DNA of 32,430 nucleotides from NCBI GenBank assembly GCA_013697735.1, contig JACCWH010000036.1, positions 1-32,430 on the forward strand. Direction: 5' to 3'. The stretch is from Trueperaceae bacterium. Lineage in GTDB: Bacteria; Deinococcota; Deinococci; Deinococcales; Trueperaceae. Every line of letters begins with the position of its first letter. The first letter of the stretch is position 1. Positions 16,614 to 25,219 of this stretch are shown piece by piece. The notes beneath the pieces were generated by a model. It searched no databases. It worked only from the letters and a program-made list of their open reading frames with translations, and was not told the origin of the DNA. A program made the translations under genes and the position numbers.

Positions 16614-17675
16614 TCCAACCCCGCCCAGATGAGGTCCTGGATGTCGCCGTCGAGGACGGCGTCGGGGTCGTGCCGCATGGTCGCGGTCCGGTGGTCCTTC
16701 ACGTACTGCTTGTCGAGGACGTAGGAGCGGATCTGCGATCCCCACTCGATGGCCTTCTGGTCACCTCGCGCCTTCATCTGCTCCTCGAGGCGGCGACGCT
16801 CCGCGCGCTCCCAGAGCCGCGACCGGAGCACCGTCATCGCCTTCTCGCGGTTCTTGATCTGCGATTTTCCGTCTTGGCACGTCACCACGATCTCGTCGGG
16901 CGTGCCCCCTCGGTAGACCACGCGGACCGCGGAGTCGGTGGTGTTGACGGACTGCCCGCCCGGCCCCGACGACCGGTAGACGTCGACGCGGACGTCCTTC
17001 GGGTCGATCGCGAGTTCGAAGTCGTCGTCGATCTCGGGCATGACCTCCACCGAAGCGAAGCTCGTGTGCCGCCGGTTCTGACCGTCGAACGGGCTCACGC
17101 GCACGAGGCGGTGGACGCCCCCCTCGCTCTGCAGCATGCCGAAGGCGCGCTCACCGCGCACGATCATCTGGGCGTAGTCGATGCCGTTCGGAGCCGCGTC
17201 GTTCCCCACGGCGTCGAGCAACTCGACCGTGAAGTCGTTGCGTTCGGCGTAGCGCCGGTACATCCTGAGGAGCATGCCGGCCCAATCCGATGACTCAGTG
17301 CCGCCCGCGCCCGGCTTGATCGTGACGATCGCCGGTCGCGCCACGTGCTCGCCCTTGAACAGCGTCTCGCGGTAGAGCTCGTCGAGCTCCCCTTCGAGTC
17401 GCGCCTCCTCGAGCTCGAGCTCCTCGCGATCGTCGTCGCCGGCCATCTCCCACATCTCGGCGAGCCCCCGTACGTCGGCCTGAAGGCGCTCGAAGGCCTC
17501 CACCACACGCCGGAGCCGCGTCGCCTCTTGGCTGAGGCCGCGTGCACGTTCGGGGTCACTCCAGAACGACGGATCCTGCAGGATCGGGTCGAGCTCGCTC
17601 AGCCGGGCCTTGGCGCCGGCGAGGTCAAAGATACCCCCGGAGGGTGGCGAGCCGTTCGAGCATGGTGGTGGTCAA
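16562..17675 (-). CDS. prfB: peptide chain release factor 2 with programmed +1 frameshift
   Basis: RF2 terminates translation at UGA and UAA. The GGQ motif (SSGPGGQSVN) and the recognition tripeptide SPF (VRVSPFDGQ) are present. The gene is in two frames. The first runs from the start through CGGGGGTATCTT to an in-frame TGA at 17627-17625; a +1 shift that skips T17627 continues as GACCTC into the main frame, ending at 16562. CTT TGA C preceded by a GGGGG Shine-Dalgarno-like string is the classical autoregulatory site. AGGAGG at 17683-17688 is seven bases before a TTG at 17675, giving about 370 residues; an ATG four codons later (17663) would give 366. Promoter TAGACT at 17695-17700 leaves a very short leader. 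Confidence 0.95.
17625..17639 (-). promoter_or_regulatory. prfB: prfB programmed frameshift site
   Basis: CGG GGG TAT CTT TGA on the minus strand, with C as the next base. The slippery CTT, poor-context TGA and upstream G-run match the conserved RF2 site. Low RF2 slows termination at TGA and promotes the +1 shift. Confidence 0.93.
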
Positions 17676-17694
17676 GGTCGTGCCTCCTGTGGCG

Positions 17695-17700
17695 AGTCTA
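17695..17700 (-). promoter_or_regulatory. -10 box of prfB
   Basis: TAGACT on the minus strand. Transcription would start near 17688, right at the AGGAGG ribosome binding site. The same hexamer precedes hisD. Confidence 0.5.
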
Positions 17701-17781
17701 CCGTGTCGCCGTCACCCTTCCCGTGTCGCCGTGCGGACGGCGCCGTGGCGCCGGGAAGGACGACCGGGACGGCGTACGTGG

Positions 17782-17787
17782 TACGAT
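17782..17787 (+). promoter_or_regulatory. possible -10 box of the cdaA operon
   Basis: TACGAT, with no start codon 5-9 bases downstream, so this unit would have a real leader of about 120 bases before the GTG at 17914. Confidence 0.35.
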
Positions 17788-17815
17788 CGATCGACGGTAA
17801 GCCTGGTGTGCGAAT

Positions 17816-17849
17816 CGCCGCGATCCCGCACGCCGTTCGGGGATCGGCG
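17816..17849 (+). promoter_or_regulatory. hairpin in the cdaA leader
   Basis: CGATCCC (17821-17827) pairs with GGGATCG (17840-17846) around a 12-base loop, extended by CGC/GCG after a two-base bulge. Two copies of cgtacgaccc follow (17877-17886, 17889-17898). I cannot match this to a known riboswitch such as the c-di-AMP-binding ydaO element. Confidence 0.4.
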
Positions 17850-17913
17850 CTCGAACCACGACCAACATCCGACCACCGTACGACCCAGCGTACGACCCGA
17901 GGGGGGCGACAGC

Positions 17914-18660
17914 GTGGCCTGGTTCGACAACATGGGGCTCCGCGACGTCATCGACATCCTCATCCTCGCCGTCCTGTTCTATCAGGCGTACGCGCTGCTC
18001 ATCGAGTCGCGCGCGTGGAACGTGTTCCGGGGCCTCGCCGCCCTCATGGGCCTGTGGTTCATCGCGACGCAGTTCGGTCTCGACGGGACGCGCTTCCTCT
18101 TCGACCGCGTCGCTCCCGTGACCTTCCTCGCCGTGGTGGTGGTGTTCCAGCCCGAGCTCCGCGCTGCGCTCGAGCGCGTCGGGCGCGGGCGGCGCAAGAG
18201 CCGCCCCGGCACCGATCCCGTGCAGGAGATCATGAACGCCGTGCGCGAGCTCTCCCAGGGGCGCGTGGGCGCGCTCATCGCGATCGAAGCGACCACGCCC
18301 CTCGGCGACTACGGTCGTGCGGGCGTCGAACTCGGGGCGCCCGTGAGCGCCAGCCTCCTGCAGACGTTGTTCGCGAGCCGCGGACCGCTGCACGACGGTG
18401 CGGTCATCATCAAGGACGACGTCGTCAGCTACGCTGGCGCCATCCTCCCGCTCTCGGACCGAGACAAGGAGGAGGGCTGGTCGGCGAAGCTCGGCACGCG
18501 GCACCGCGCGGCGCTCGGCCTCTCCGAAGTCTCCGACGCACTCGTACTCGCGGTGAGCGAGGAGCGCGGCACCGTCTCGGTCGCCCGCGAGGGGCGCCTC
18601 ATCACCGACATCGCGCCCACCGACGTGCTCGCGGTCCTCCGTGAGGTCTACGGCTCGTGA
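17914..18660 (+). CDS. cdaA: membrane diadenylate cyclase CdaA
   Basis: CdaA makes cyclic di-AMP from two ATP. The 248-residue protein has about three N-terminal membrane helices (residues about 12-80) and a DAC catalytic domain with the two hallmark motifs DGAVII and GTRHRAALG. The start is the GTG at 17914, with GAGGGGGG seven bases upstream; an ATG at 17932 is the alternative. Its stop overlaps the cdaR start as GTGA. In Firmicutes the operon is cdaA-cdaR-glmM; here glmM is absent and def, fmt and der follow instead. c-di-AMP usually controls potassium and osmolyte balance and cell-wall homeostasis. Confidence 0.95.
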   Translation: MAWFDNMGLRDVIDILILAVLFYQAYALLIESRAWNVFRGLAALMGLWFIATQFGLDGTRFLFDRVAPVTFLAVVVVFQPELRAALERVGRGRRKSRPGTDPVQEIMNAVRELSQGRVGALIAIEATTPLGDYGRAGVELGAPVSASLLQTLFASRGPLHDGAVIIKDDVVSYAGAILPLSDRDKEEGWSAKLGTRHRAALGLSEVSDALVLAVSEERGTVSVAREGRLITDIAPTDVLAVLREVYGS

Positions 18661-19589
18661 GGCTGAAGAGGCTCGTCACCCGTGTGATCCAACAGTGGCC
18701 GCGCAAGCTCGCCGCGGCATTCCTCGCCTTCGTCATGTGGCTCTTCGTCTCGACCACCGAGACCGGCACGGCGCAGCGGAGCATGCTCGTGCCCATCACG
18801 ACCCTCGGCGACACGGCCGACCAGGTCGTGATCGGGCAGCCACCGTTCGCCGAGGTGACCGTCTCTGGACCCACGAACCGCGTCGACCGCCTCCGGCCCG
18901 AGAGTTTCGAGGCCGTCATCGACCTCACCGGGCTGAGCGGCGACTTCCAGGCGCCCGTGGTGGTCACGGCGCCGCAAGGGGTCGTGCTCGAGCGAGTGAA
19001 CCCGAACGAGGTGCTGGGCATCCTCGAGCGCGTGACCACGAAGCAGGTCCCCGTACAGGTCGTGCACCTCGGTTCCGCCCCTGCCGACATGCGGTTACGG
19101 AGCCTGGCGGAACCCGACGTCGTGAGTGTAAGGGGCCGAGCGCCGCGGCTCGAGCGCGTGGCTCGGGTCATCGCCGCGGTCGACGCCAGCGACGGTGAGA
19201 TCGTGGTCACCCCCTACGCGGCCGACGCCTTCGGACGACCGGTCGAGGAGGTGACGGTCGCTCCCAACGCGATCGCGGTCGCCACCGTCGCAGAGGGTGT
19301 GTTGGTGCGTCGCGAAGTGCCGCTCCAGCTCGAGCGCCCCGAGGCGGAGCGCCTCGTGGAGGTGACGCTCGACCAAGCGACCGTGATCGTCGCCGGTCCA
19401 CCGACGATGGTCGCCGCGATCGACAGGCTCGCCGCTCGCGTCGATCTCCCGGAGCTCGGCCTCCCGGGCGGCCGCTATACTCTCTCGGTGACGGTGGTGA
19501 CGCCGCCGGGCATCGTGGCGTTCGGGACTCCGAGCGCCACCGCGGTGTACGACGCCGCGGCGGCCGACGACACCCCGGCCCGCGACTGA
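18657..19589 (+). CDS. cdaR: YbbR-domain protein, CdaA regulator CdaR
   Basis: A 310-residue protein with one N-terminal membrane helix (about residues 15-35, LAAAFLAFVMWLFVS) and an extracytoplasmic part made of about three YbbR repeats (segments near 45-120, 125-205 and 210-295, each with a VxVxGP/VSVRG-like strand). CdaR binds CdaA and modulates its activity in Gram-positive bacteria; inferred here from fold and context. The GTG start overlaps the cdaA stop by four bases, so translation is coupled. A gap of 68 bases separates it from def. Confidence 0.9.
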   Translation: MRLKRLVTRVIQQWPRKLAAAFLAFVMWLFVSTTETGTAQRSMLVPITTLGDTADQVVIGQPPFAEVTVSGPTNRVDRLRPESFEAVIDLTGLSGDFQAPVVVTAPQGVVLERVNPNEVLGILERVTTKQVPVQVVHLGSAPADMRLRSLAEPDVVSVRGRAPRLERVARVIAAVDASDGEIVVTPYAADAFGRPVEEVTVAPNAIAVATVAEGVLVRREVPLQLERPEAERLVEVTLDQATVIVAGPPTMVAAIDRLAARVDLPELGLPGGRYTLSVTVVTPPGIVAFGTPSATAVYDAAAADDTPARD

Positions 19590-19657
19590 GGCCGTCCACG
19601 TCGCCGCAGCGCCCTTCGGCCCGGCCTGCCGAGCATCGAGGCCGAACGGAGAGCATC

Positions 19658-20269
19658 GTGACCCATCCCATCCGCCTCTACGGCGATCCCTTCCTACGAC
19701 GCCCGGTACGACGCGTGGGCGCCTTCGACGACGCGCTCGAGGCACTCGCGGACGAGCTGATCGACACGATGGCCGAGGCCGACGGCGTCGGCCTGGCCGC
19801 GACGCAGATCGGTGTCGACGCACGCATCTTCGTGATGTCGGGGTACGCCAACGGCCTCCCCGACCCCGACGCGCCGCCGTCACCCGAGGAGGAGCGAGCC
19901 GCCGTGGTGGTGGTCGTGAACCCGGAACTCCTCGATCGCCAGGGGCGCCAGCTCGCGGTAGAGGGTTGCCTGAGCCTCCCCGGTCTGGTCCACGACGCCA
20001 TCCCGCGCGACGCGCGCCTCCGCCTCCGGTACCAGGACCTCCGCGGCACGTTCGTGGAGCGCGACGTGCAGGGGCGAGAGGCCGTGGTCGTGCAGCACGA
20101 GAGCGACCACCTCGACGGGGTGCTGTTCATCGACCGACTCGCCGAGGCGGATCGGCGCGAGTTCATGGAGGAGCACCGGGCCGCCCTGGCCGAATTCCAG
20201 CGCGACGCCCGCGCCTTCCTCAAGCAGGAACGCGCCCAGCGCCGCGCGTCGGGAAAGCGGCGGCGATGA
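19658..20269 (+). CDS. def: peptide deformylase
   Basis: Removes the formyl group from the N-terminal methionine of new proteins, using a bound metal. All three motifs are present: GVGLAATQIG, EGCLSLPG (Cys ligand) and QHESDHLDG (two His ligands and catalytic Glu). At 203 residues it is slightly long because of an insertion rich in Pro and Glu (around residues 68-84) and a basic tail. The GTG at 19658 has CGGAGAG about six bases upstream. Its stop overlaps the fmt start as ATGA, the classic def-fmt pair. Confidence 0.95.
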   Translation: MTHPIRLYGDPFLRRPVRRVGAFDDALEALADELIDTMAEADGVGLAATQIGVDARIFVMSGYANGLPDPDAPPSPEEERAAVVVVVNPELLDRQGRQLAVEGCLSLPGLVHDAIPRDARLRLRYQDLRGTFVERDVQGREAVVVQHESDHLDGVLFIDRLAEADRREFMEEHRAALAEFQRDARAFLKQERAQRRASGKRRR

Positions 20270-21216
20270 CGTCGGCCCGGCCCCTCCGCGTCGCCCTCCT
20301 CGGGAGCCCGGCCTTCGCACTGCCGACGCTCGAGATGCTCTTCGAGCGTCACGACCTCCGCCTCGTGATCGCGCAGAACGACAAGCCGGCGGGTCGGCGC
20401 ATGCGCTCCACGACGCCCGCCACGGCGCTCTGGGCCCGCGAGCACGGCGTTCCACTGGCGCAGCCCGAACGTCTCAAGGGGAACGACGCGTTCGTCCGCG
20501 AGCTCGAAGCGCTCGACCTCGACGTGGCCGTCACGGCCGCGTACGGGAAGATCCTGCCCGCCACGGTGCTCGCCGTGCCGAGCCACGGTGTGCTGAACGT
20601 ACACGGGAGCCTGCTCCCGGCGTATCGCGGAGCGGCGCCCGTGCAGTGGGCGCTCATCGACGGCCTGCTCGAGACCGGCGTGAGCATCATGCAGACCGAG
20701 ACGGGGCTCGACACCGGCCCGGTGCGCCACGTCCGGCGACGTGCCATTCTACCCGCGCACGATGCCCGCTCGCTCGCGAACGAACTCGCCCACGCCGGGG
20801 CGCACGCGCTCGCCGAAGCGCTCGACGCACTCGTGCGTGGCACGCTCCCGAGCCTGCCGCAAGACGCCGCCGCCGCCACGCACGCGCCGCGCCTCACGAA
20901 GGACGACGGCCGCGTCCGCTGGCACGAATCCGCCCGGCGGATCCACGACCGGTATCGCGGCGTGGCGGGGTGGCCCGGGACCTGGACCACCAGCGCCGGC
21001 GTCGATCTCAAGGTCCACGACATGACGCTCGCCCCCGAACTGCATTCGGCGGAAGCACCGGGTACGATCACTTCCATCGATCCGGCCGGCGTGACCGTGG
21101 CGACGGGGGATGGTGTGGTCGTCGTGCGCGAGGTCCAGACGCCCGGACGCACGCGTGTAGAAGCGGGAGCGTGGGCACACGGGGCCCGCATCGGGAAGGG
21201 TGAACGTCTTGGCTAG
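20266..21216 (+). CDS. fmt: methionyl-tRNA formyltransferase
   Basis: Formylates initiator Met-tRNA with 10-formyl-tetrahydrofolate. The 316-residue protein carries the catalytic region NVHGSLLPAYRGAAPVQWA (Asn, His) and ETGLDTGPV (Asp), followed by the usual C-terminal tRNA-binding domain. The ATG at 20266 overlaps the def stop by four bases. The longer open frame back to 19966 is inside def and is rejected. Its end overlaps the start of der. Confidence 0.95.
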   Translation: MTSARPLRVALLGSPAFALPTLEMLFERHDLRLVIAQNDKPAGRRMRSTTPATALWAREHGVPLAQPERLKGNDAFVRELEALDLDVAVTAAYGKILPATVLAVPSHGVLNVHGSLLPAYRGAAPVQWALIDGLLETGVSIMQTETGLDTGPVRHVRRRAILPAHDARSLANELAHAGAHALAEALDALVRGTLPSLPQDAAAATHAPRLTKDDGRVRWHESARRIHDRYRGVAGWPGTWTTSAGVDLKVHDMTLAPELHSAEAPGTITSIDPAGVTVATGDGVVVVREVQTPGRTRVEAGAWAHGARIGKGERLG

Positions 21217-22540
21217 CGTTGCGATCGTCGGTCGGCCCAACGTGGGGAAATCGAGCCTGTTCAACCGCATCGTCGGGCGCCGTGAGGCCATCGTGGCGGA
21301 CGAGAGCGGCGTCACGCGCGACGTCAAGTCTGCCGAGGTGGTCACCGATCTCGGCGCGCGCTTCACGCTCCTCGACACCGGCGGCCTCTGGTCGGGGGAC
21401 CGCTGGCAGGCAGACATCCGCGCGCGCGTCTCCGACGCGCTCGAAGACGTCGCCCTCGTACTCTTCTGCATCGACGGCCGGAGCGGCGTCCATTCCGGGG
21501 ACGAGGAGATCGCCCAGTGGCTTCGCTCCCAGGGGAAGGCCGTGATGCTGGTCGCCACGAAGGTCGACGATCCACGGCACGAGGAGGCGCCGGCGTTCCT
21601 CGAGGCCTACTCCCTCGGCTTCGGCGAGCCGTTCGCGACCGCTGCCGAGCACGCGCGCGGCACCTTCGAACTCGTCGACGAGATCGTGGCGCGGCTGCCA
21701 CCCCCGAGCGAGGACGACGACGACGAGACGCAGCTCTCCCCCATCCGCGTCGCGATCGTCGGGCGTCCGAACGTCGGCAAGTCGAGCATCGTCAACGCCA
21801 TCCTCGGCAAGGAGCGTGTGATCGTCGCCGATCTCCCCGGCACCACGCGTGACTCGGTCGACGTGCGCTTCGAATACGGCGGACGCCCCTTCATCCTCGT
21901 CGACACGGCGGGATTGCGGCGCAAACCGGGCGAGAACGTCGAGTACTACGCGTCGCTCCGGAGCGAGGAGGCGATGTGGCGCGCCGACGTCGCCGTGCTG
22001 GTGATCGATCCGTTCGAGCTCGGCGACCACGAGATGCGCGTCGCCAACATCGCGCTCGAACGAGGCGTTCCGGTGGTGCTCGCGATCAACAAGTGGGACC
22101 TCGTTCCCGACGAAGAGCTCGACAAGCGGCGTGCCGATATCGCCCAGCAGCTCAACCACCTCGACTTCGCCCCGCACGTGGAGACCTCGGCGCTCACGGA
22201 GTTCGGGCTCTTCGAACTCCTCGCCATCACCGTGCGCCTCTACGACACCGCCCGCCGCCGCGTGGGTACCGGCGCGCTGAACGGCTGGATCGAGGTCTGG
22301 ACGCAACGGCAGGCACCGCCGAACTTCGCCGGGCGGCCCCTGCGCATCTACTACGGCTCGCAGGTCGACGTGGCGCCACCGACCTTCCACTTCTCCGTCA
22401 ACAGCGAGAAGTACGTGACGCGCCCCTACGAGCAGTACCTGCGCAACCGGATACGCGACGACCTCGGCCTCAGCGAGATCCCGTTCAGGACGATCTTCAA
22501 ATCACGGCGAGACGACGGCGGCAAGCGCGTTCGGACCTGA
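21209..22540 (+). CDS. der: ribosome-associated GTPase Der (EngA)
   Basis: Der assists assembly of the large ribosomal subunit. The 443-residue protein has two tandem GTPase domains, each with a GRPNVGKSS P-loop (near residues 8 and about 185) and a DTGG/DTAG switch, then the KH-like C-terminal domain (about 350-443). In the first domain the G4 motif is TKVD instead of NKxD; the second has NKWD. The TTG at 21209 is preferred: it gives the family-typical MASVAIVGRPNVGKS and has AAGGG eight bases before it. A GTG at 21200 is possible. The gene overlaps the end of fmt and closes the cdaA operon. Confidence 0.93.
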   Translation: MASVAIVGRPNVGKSSLFNRIVGRREAIVADESGVTRDVKSAEVVTDLGARFTLLDTGGLWSGDRWQADIRARVSDALEDVALVLFCIDGRSGVHSGDEEIAQWLRSQGKAVMLVATKVDDPRHEEAPAFLEAYSLGFGEPFATAAEHARGTFELVDEIVARLPPPSEDDDDETQLSPIRVAIVGRPNVGKSSIVNAILGKERVIVADLPGTTRDSVDVRFEYGGRPFILVDTAGLRRKPGENVEYYASLRSEEAMWRADVAVLVIDPFELGDHEMRVANIALERGVPVVLAINKWDLVPDEELDKRRADIAQQLNHLDFAPHVETSALTEFGLFELLAITVRLYDTARRRVGTGALNGWIEVWTQRQAPPNFAGRPLRIYYGSQVDVAPPTFHFSVNSEKYVTRPYEQYLRNRIRDDLGLSEIPFRTIFKSRRDDGGKRVRT

Positions 22541-22567
22541 GCGCAGCGGCGCACGTACAGCCGCCCA

Positions 22568-23272
22568 TCAGGTCCGCTCGACCTCGAGCGTCACCTTCAC
22601 GTTCCCCTTGCGGGTCTCCCCCTTCACGGTTCGCACGCGGAAACGGCCCAGCCCCTCAGCCCAGACCTCGTCTCCCTCACGCGCCTCGCTCCTCCCTTCG
22701 GCGGTGCGTCCGTTGAGTGAGACGCGGCCGGCGGCGACGCCCTTGGCGAAGTACGAGCGGGAGACGCCGAAGGCCCGCGCGCCCAGCACGTCGACGCGCA
22801 AGGCCGGTACCACGGCCTCGAGCACGCGCTCGCGCCCAGAGGCGACGCGCTCGACCGGGACCACCTCGGCGTCGACGTCCGCCCCCGCGACACGTAGGCG
22901 CTCCAAGGCGGCGGCGGGTGGCGGATCGAGGCAGATCACCGAGACGCCCTGCGCGTGCGTGACCGCGTCGCCGAGTGCACCCGGGTCGACCCCGCCGACG
23001 CGGAGGGCGACCACGAGCCCGTCGGCGTCGACGACGTCTGGGAAGTAGAGCGCCGCGAGCGCCGCGATCGCTTCGGGCACGTGATCGGGCCGGGCGGTGA
23101 CCACCCGACGGCGGGCACCGGGATAGCCGCCCCATGCGGTCACGGCAACGCCCGCGACCCGGGTGGCGGCGAGCACGGCGTCTGCCTCGGCCGGCTCGAG
23201 GAAGGGTGTCGAGCGCACCCGTCCGCCCAGGGCCGCCTCGCGCAGGGCATCGCCGTGGGCGACGCCCTTCAC
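22568..23272 (-). CDS. S4-domain RNA-binding protein (YlmH-like)
   Basis: A 234-residue protein with a C-terminal S4 RNA-binding domain (about 165-215: FGVSRSYFAKGVAAGRVSLNGRT) and an N-terminal region like YlmH, which has been linked to ribosome quality control and cell division in Firmicutes. The start is a GTG at 23272 that overlaps the CBS-ACT gene stop as GTGA. The open frame to 23884 lies in that gene and is rejected. The gene converges with der with a gap of 27 bases. Confidence 0.85.
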   Translation of the reverse strand: MKGVAHGDALREAALGGRVRSTPFLEPAEADAVLAATRVAGVAVTAWGGYPGARRRVVTARPDHVPEAIAALAALYFPDVVDADGLVVALRVGGVDPGALGDAVTHAQGVSVICLDPPPAAALERLRVAGADVDAEVVPVERVASGRERVLEAVVPALRVDVLGARAFGVSRSYFAKGVAAGRVSLNGRTAEGRSEAREGDEVWAEGLGRFRVRTVKGETRKGNVKVTLEVERT

Positions 23273-23898
23273 CGGACGTCGCGAACGGTGATGCCGAGCG
23301 CGCGCACGCGGTCGGCGAAGCCGTCGGCTTCGGTGCCGACGACCCGGAGCACCATGCGGCGACGCTCGTTCTCGACGACACCCGCGGTCACCGCGGCGGT
23401 GATGTTCGACGGCGGTCCCGCCTGCGCCACGCGCGCGAGCACCCCGGGCTCGTCCGGAAGGTCGACCGTCACACGTACGCCCCCCTCGCGCAGGCCGAGG
23501 AAGCGCACGAAGGCGCGCAGGAGGTCGGTGATGGTGAGCATGCCGACGAGCGCGCCCCCCTCGACCACCGGCAGCCCCGAGACGCGATGCTCCTCCATGA
23601 GCACGGCGGCGCGCTCGAACGGATCCTCGGGGCCGACCGTGACCACGGCGCGCTGCATCACGTCCTGGACGGTGAGCTTGCTGAGCAGGTAGTTGAGTTC
23701 GTAGACCGACAGCGTCGTCGACTTCGAGGGGGTCGCTTCCTTCAGATCGCGATCGGTGACGATCCCGACGATACGCGACGCCTGCACCACCGGCAGGCGC
23801 CGGAAGTTGCCCTCGCGCATGCGCTGCATGGCCTCCATCACGGTCGTCTTCGGGTTCACGCTCTGGGGGTCGTGCGTCATCCACTCGCGCACCAACAT
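23269..23898 (-). CDS. CBS-pair and ACT domain protein (AcuB-like)
   Basis: A 209-residue regulatory protein: two CBS domains (about 1-58 and 73-130) and a C-terminal ACT domain (about 140-209). CBS pairs bind adenine nucleotides and ACT domains often bind amino acids; the target is unknown. The start is the ATG at 23898 because GGAGG lies five bases upstream and homologues begin MLVREWMT-like. Starts at 23952 and 23982 would add a basic stretch and lack good ribosome binding sites. A TAGCAT box at 23951-23956 would give a leader of about 45 bases. It is divergent from dxr. Confidence 0.88.
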   Translation of the reverse strand: MLVREWMTHDPQSVNPKTTVMEAMQRMREGNFRRLPVVQASRIVGIVTDRDLKEATPSKSTTLSVYELNYLLSKLTVQDVMQRAVVTVGPEDPFERAAVLMEEHRVSGLPVVEGGALVGMLTITDLLRAFVRFLGLREGGVRVTVDLPDEPGVLARVAQAGPPSNITAAVTAGVVENERRRMVLRVVGTEADGFADRVRALGITVRDVR

Positions 23899-23950
23899 GC
23901 CGGCCTCCGGGACGGGGTCGCGAACGTACGTTCGACCTCGCCTTCGAATC

Positions 23951-23956
23951 ATGCTA
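23951..23956 (-). promoter_or_regulatory. -10 box of the CBS-ACT and S4 unit
   Basis: TAGCAT on the minus strand. No start codon lies 5-9 bases downstream, so this is a leadered transcript with GGAGG at 23904-23908. Confidence 0.45.
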
Positions 23957-23986
23957 TCAAGCCCCCGGTTCTCCTCGCCCACGTGG

Positions 23987-23992
23987 AATGAT
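23987..23992 (+). promoter_or_regulatory. possible -10 box of dxr, leaderless type
   Basis: AATGAT lies six bases before the ATG at 23999. It matches TATGAT except for the first base, and there is no Shine-Dalgarno sequence. Confidence 0.4.
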
Positions 23993-23998
23993 GCGGCG

Positions 23999-25219
23999 AT
24001 GCCGGTGTCGGACTCCCACCCCAGCGGCGCTTCCGGGCGTCCCTTCCTCGATCCGCTCGGTCAGCCGTGGCCCGCCGGCGGACCCCCACGTCGCTTGAGT
24101 GTGCTCGGCTCGACCGGATCGATCGGTCGGCAGACGCTCGAGGTGGCGTCGTGGCTCGGTGCGGAGATCCGCGCGCTCGCCGCGGATCGCGACGTCGAGA
24201 CGCTCCTGGCACAGGTCGAGCGCTGGCGGCCGGCGTTGGTGCGCTGCCATCGAGACGTCGAGGACGCCGTGCGCCGCGGCCTCCCTCCGGGCACGGCGCT
24301 CGTGACGGGGGAGGCGGGGCTCGTCGAGGCGGCGACGCTCGACGTCGACGCCGTGGTGGCGGCCGTGCCCGGCTTCAGTGGTTTGGCGCCCGTCCGGGCC
24401 GCCCTCGCCGCAGGGCGGCACGTGGCGCTGGCGACGAAGGAGGCCATGGTCTGCGCCGGTCCGCTCGTCTGGCGGGAAGCGCGCTCGCGCGGCGGTCGCT
24501 TGACGCCGGTGGACTCCGAGCACGGCGGGCTCTATCAGGCGCTCGTGGGCGAGCGCGCCGCGGGCGTCGCGGGGTTGGTGCTGACCGCCTCCGGGGGACC
24601 GTTCCGGGAGGGCCCGCGCGACCTCTCGGGCGTCACGCCCGAGCAGGCGCTCGCACATCCGACATGGCGGATGGGGGCGAAGGTGACGATCGACTCCGCT
24701 ACGCTCTTCAACAAGGGGTTGGAAGTGATCGAGGCCCACGCACTCTTCGAGATCGATCTCGACCGGGTCGAAGTGATCGTCCACCCGGAGTCGATCGTGC
24801 ATGCGCTCGTGCGCTTCCGAGACGGCTCGCTCAAGGCCCAGTTGGGCCCGCACGACATGCGCCTCCCGATCCTCTATGCATTGGCGGCGCCGGAGCGTCC
24901 CGCCGTCCCGCTCGCCCCGCTCGCCCTCACCGGCACACTGCGGTTCTTCGAACCCGACCTGGAGCGCTTCCCGTGCCTCGCCCTCGCGTACGAGGCGGGG
25001 CGCCGCGGTGGGACCGCGCCGCTGGTGGCGAACGCTGCCGACGAAGTCGCGGTGGCGGCCTTCCTCGGCGGCCTGCTCCCGTTCGACGCCATCGCGAGGG
25101 TGATCGAACGGACCCTCGACGGCGTCGCGCCGGCGGAGTTGCACTGGGACGTGGTCGACGAGGTCGATGCCGAGGCGCGCCGCGTGGCCGACGAGGCCGT
25201 TCGGCGGATACGAGCATGA
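23999..25219 (+). CDS. dxr: 1-deoxy-D-xylulose 5-phosphate reductoisomerase
   Basis: Dxr makes 2-C-methyl-D-erythritol 4-phosphate, the first committed step of the MEP isoprenoid pathway. The 406-residue protein shows the NADPH site GSTGSIGRQTLEV (about 36-48), the metal/substrate motifs VDSEHGGLYQAL and ASGGPFR, and KVTIDSATLFNKGLEVIEAHALF, followed by VHPESIVHALV. The first 30 residues are an extension before the usual start. The ATG at 23999 has no ribosome binding site but an AATGAT box at leaderless spacing. Its stop overlaps the start of the M50 protease gene as ATGA. Confidence 0.95.
   Translation: MPVSDSHPSGASGRPFLDPLGQPWPAGGPPRRLSVLGSTGSIGRQTLEVASWLGAEIRALAADRDVETLLAQVERWRPALVRCHRDVEDAVRRGLPPGTALVTGEAGLVEAATLDVDAVVAAVPGFSGLAPVRAALAAGRHVALATKEAMVCAGPLVWREARSRGGRLTPVDSEHGGLYQALVGERAAGVAGLVLTASGGPFREGPRDLSGVTPEQALAHPTWRMGAKVTIDSATLFNKGLEVIEAHALFEIDLDRVEVIVHPESIVHALVRFRDGSLKAQLGPHDMRLPILYALAAPERPAVPLAPLALTGTLRFFEPDLERFPCLALAYEAGRRGGTAPLVANAADEVAVAAFLGGLLPFDAIARVIERTLDGVAPAELHWDVVDEVDAEARRVADEAVRRIRA

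Noticed and set aside
16562-17506. Short RF2 starting at the ATG at 17506
   Set aside because: It would lack the N-terminal helical domain; the frame is open upstream to the classical frameshift site, so it is only part of prfB.
17794-17913. c-di-AMP riboswitch before cdaA
   Set aside because: There is a hairpin, but I could not match the conserved ydaO/yuaA motifs.
23899-23982. N-terminal extension of the CBS-ACT protein to the GTG at 23982 or ATG at 23952
   Set aside because: The ATG at 23898 has a well-placed GGAGG and gives the usual family N-terminus; the extension contains the likely -10 box.
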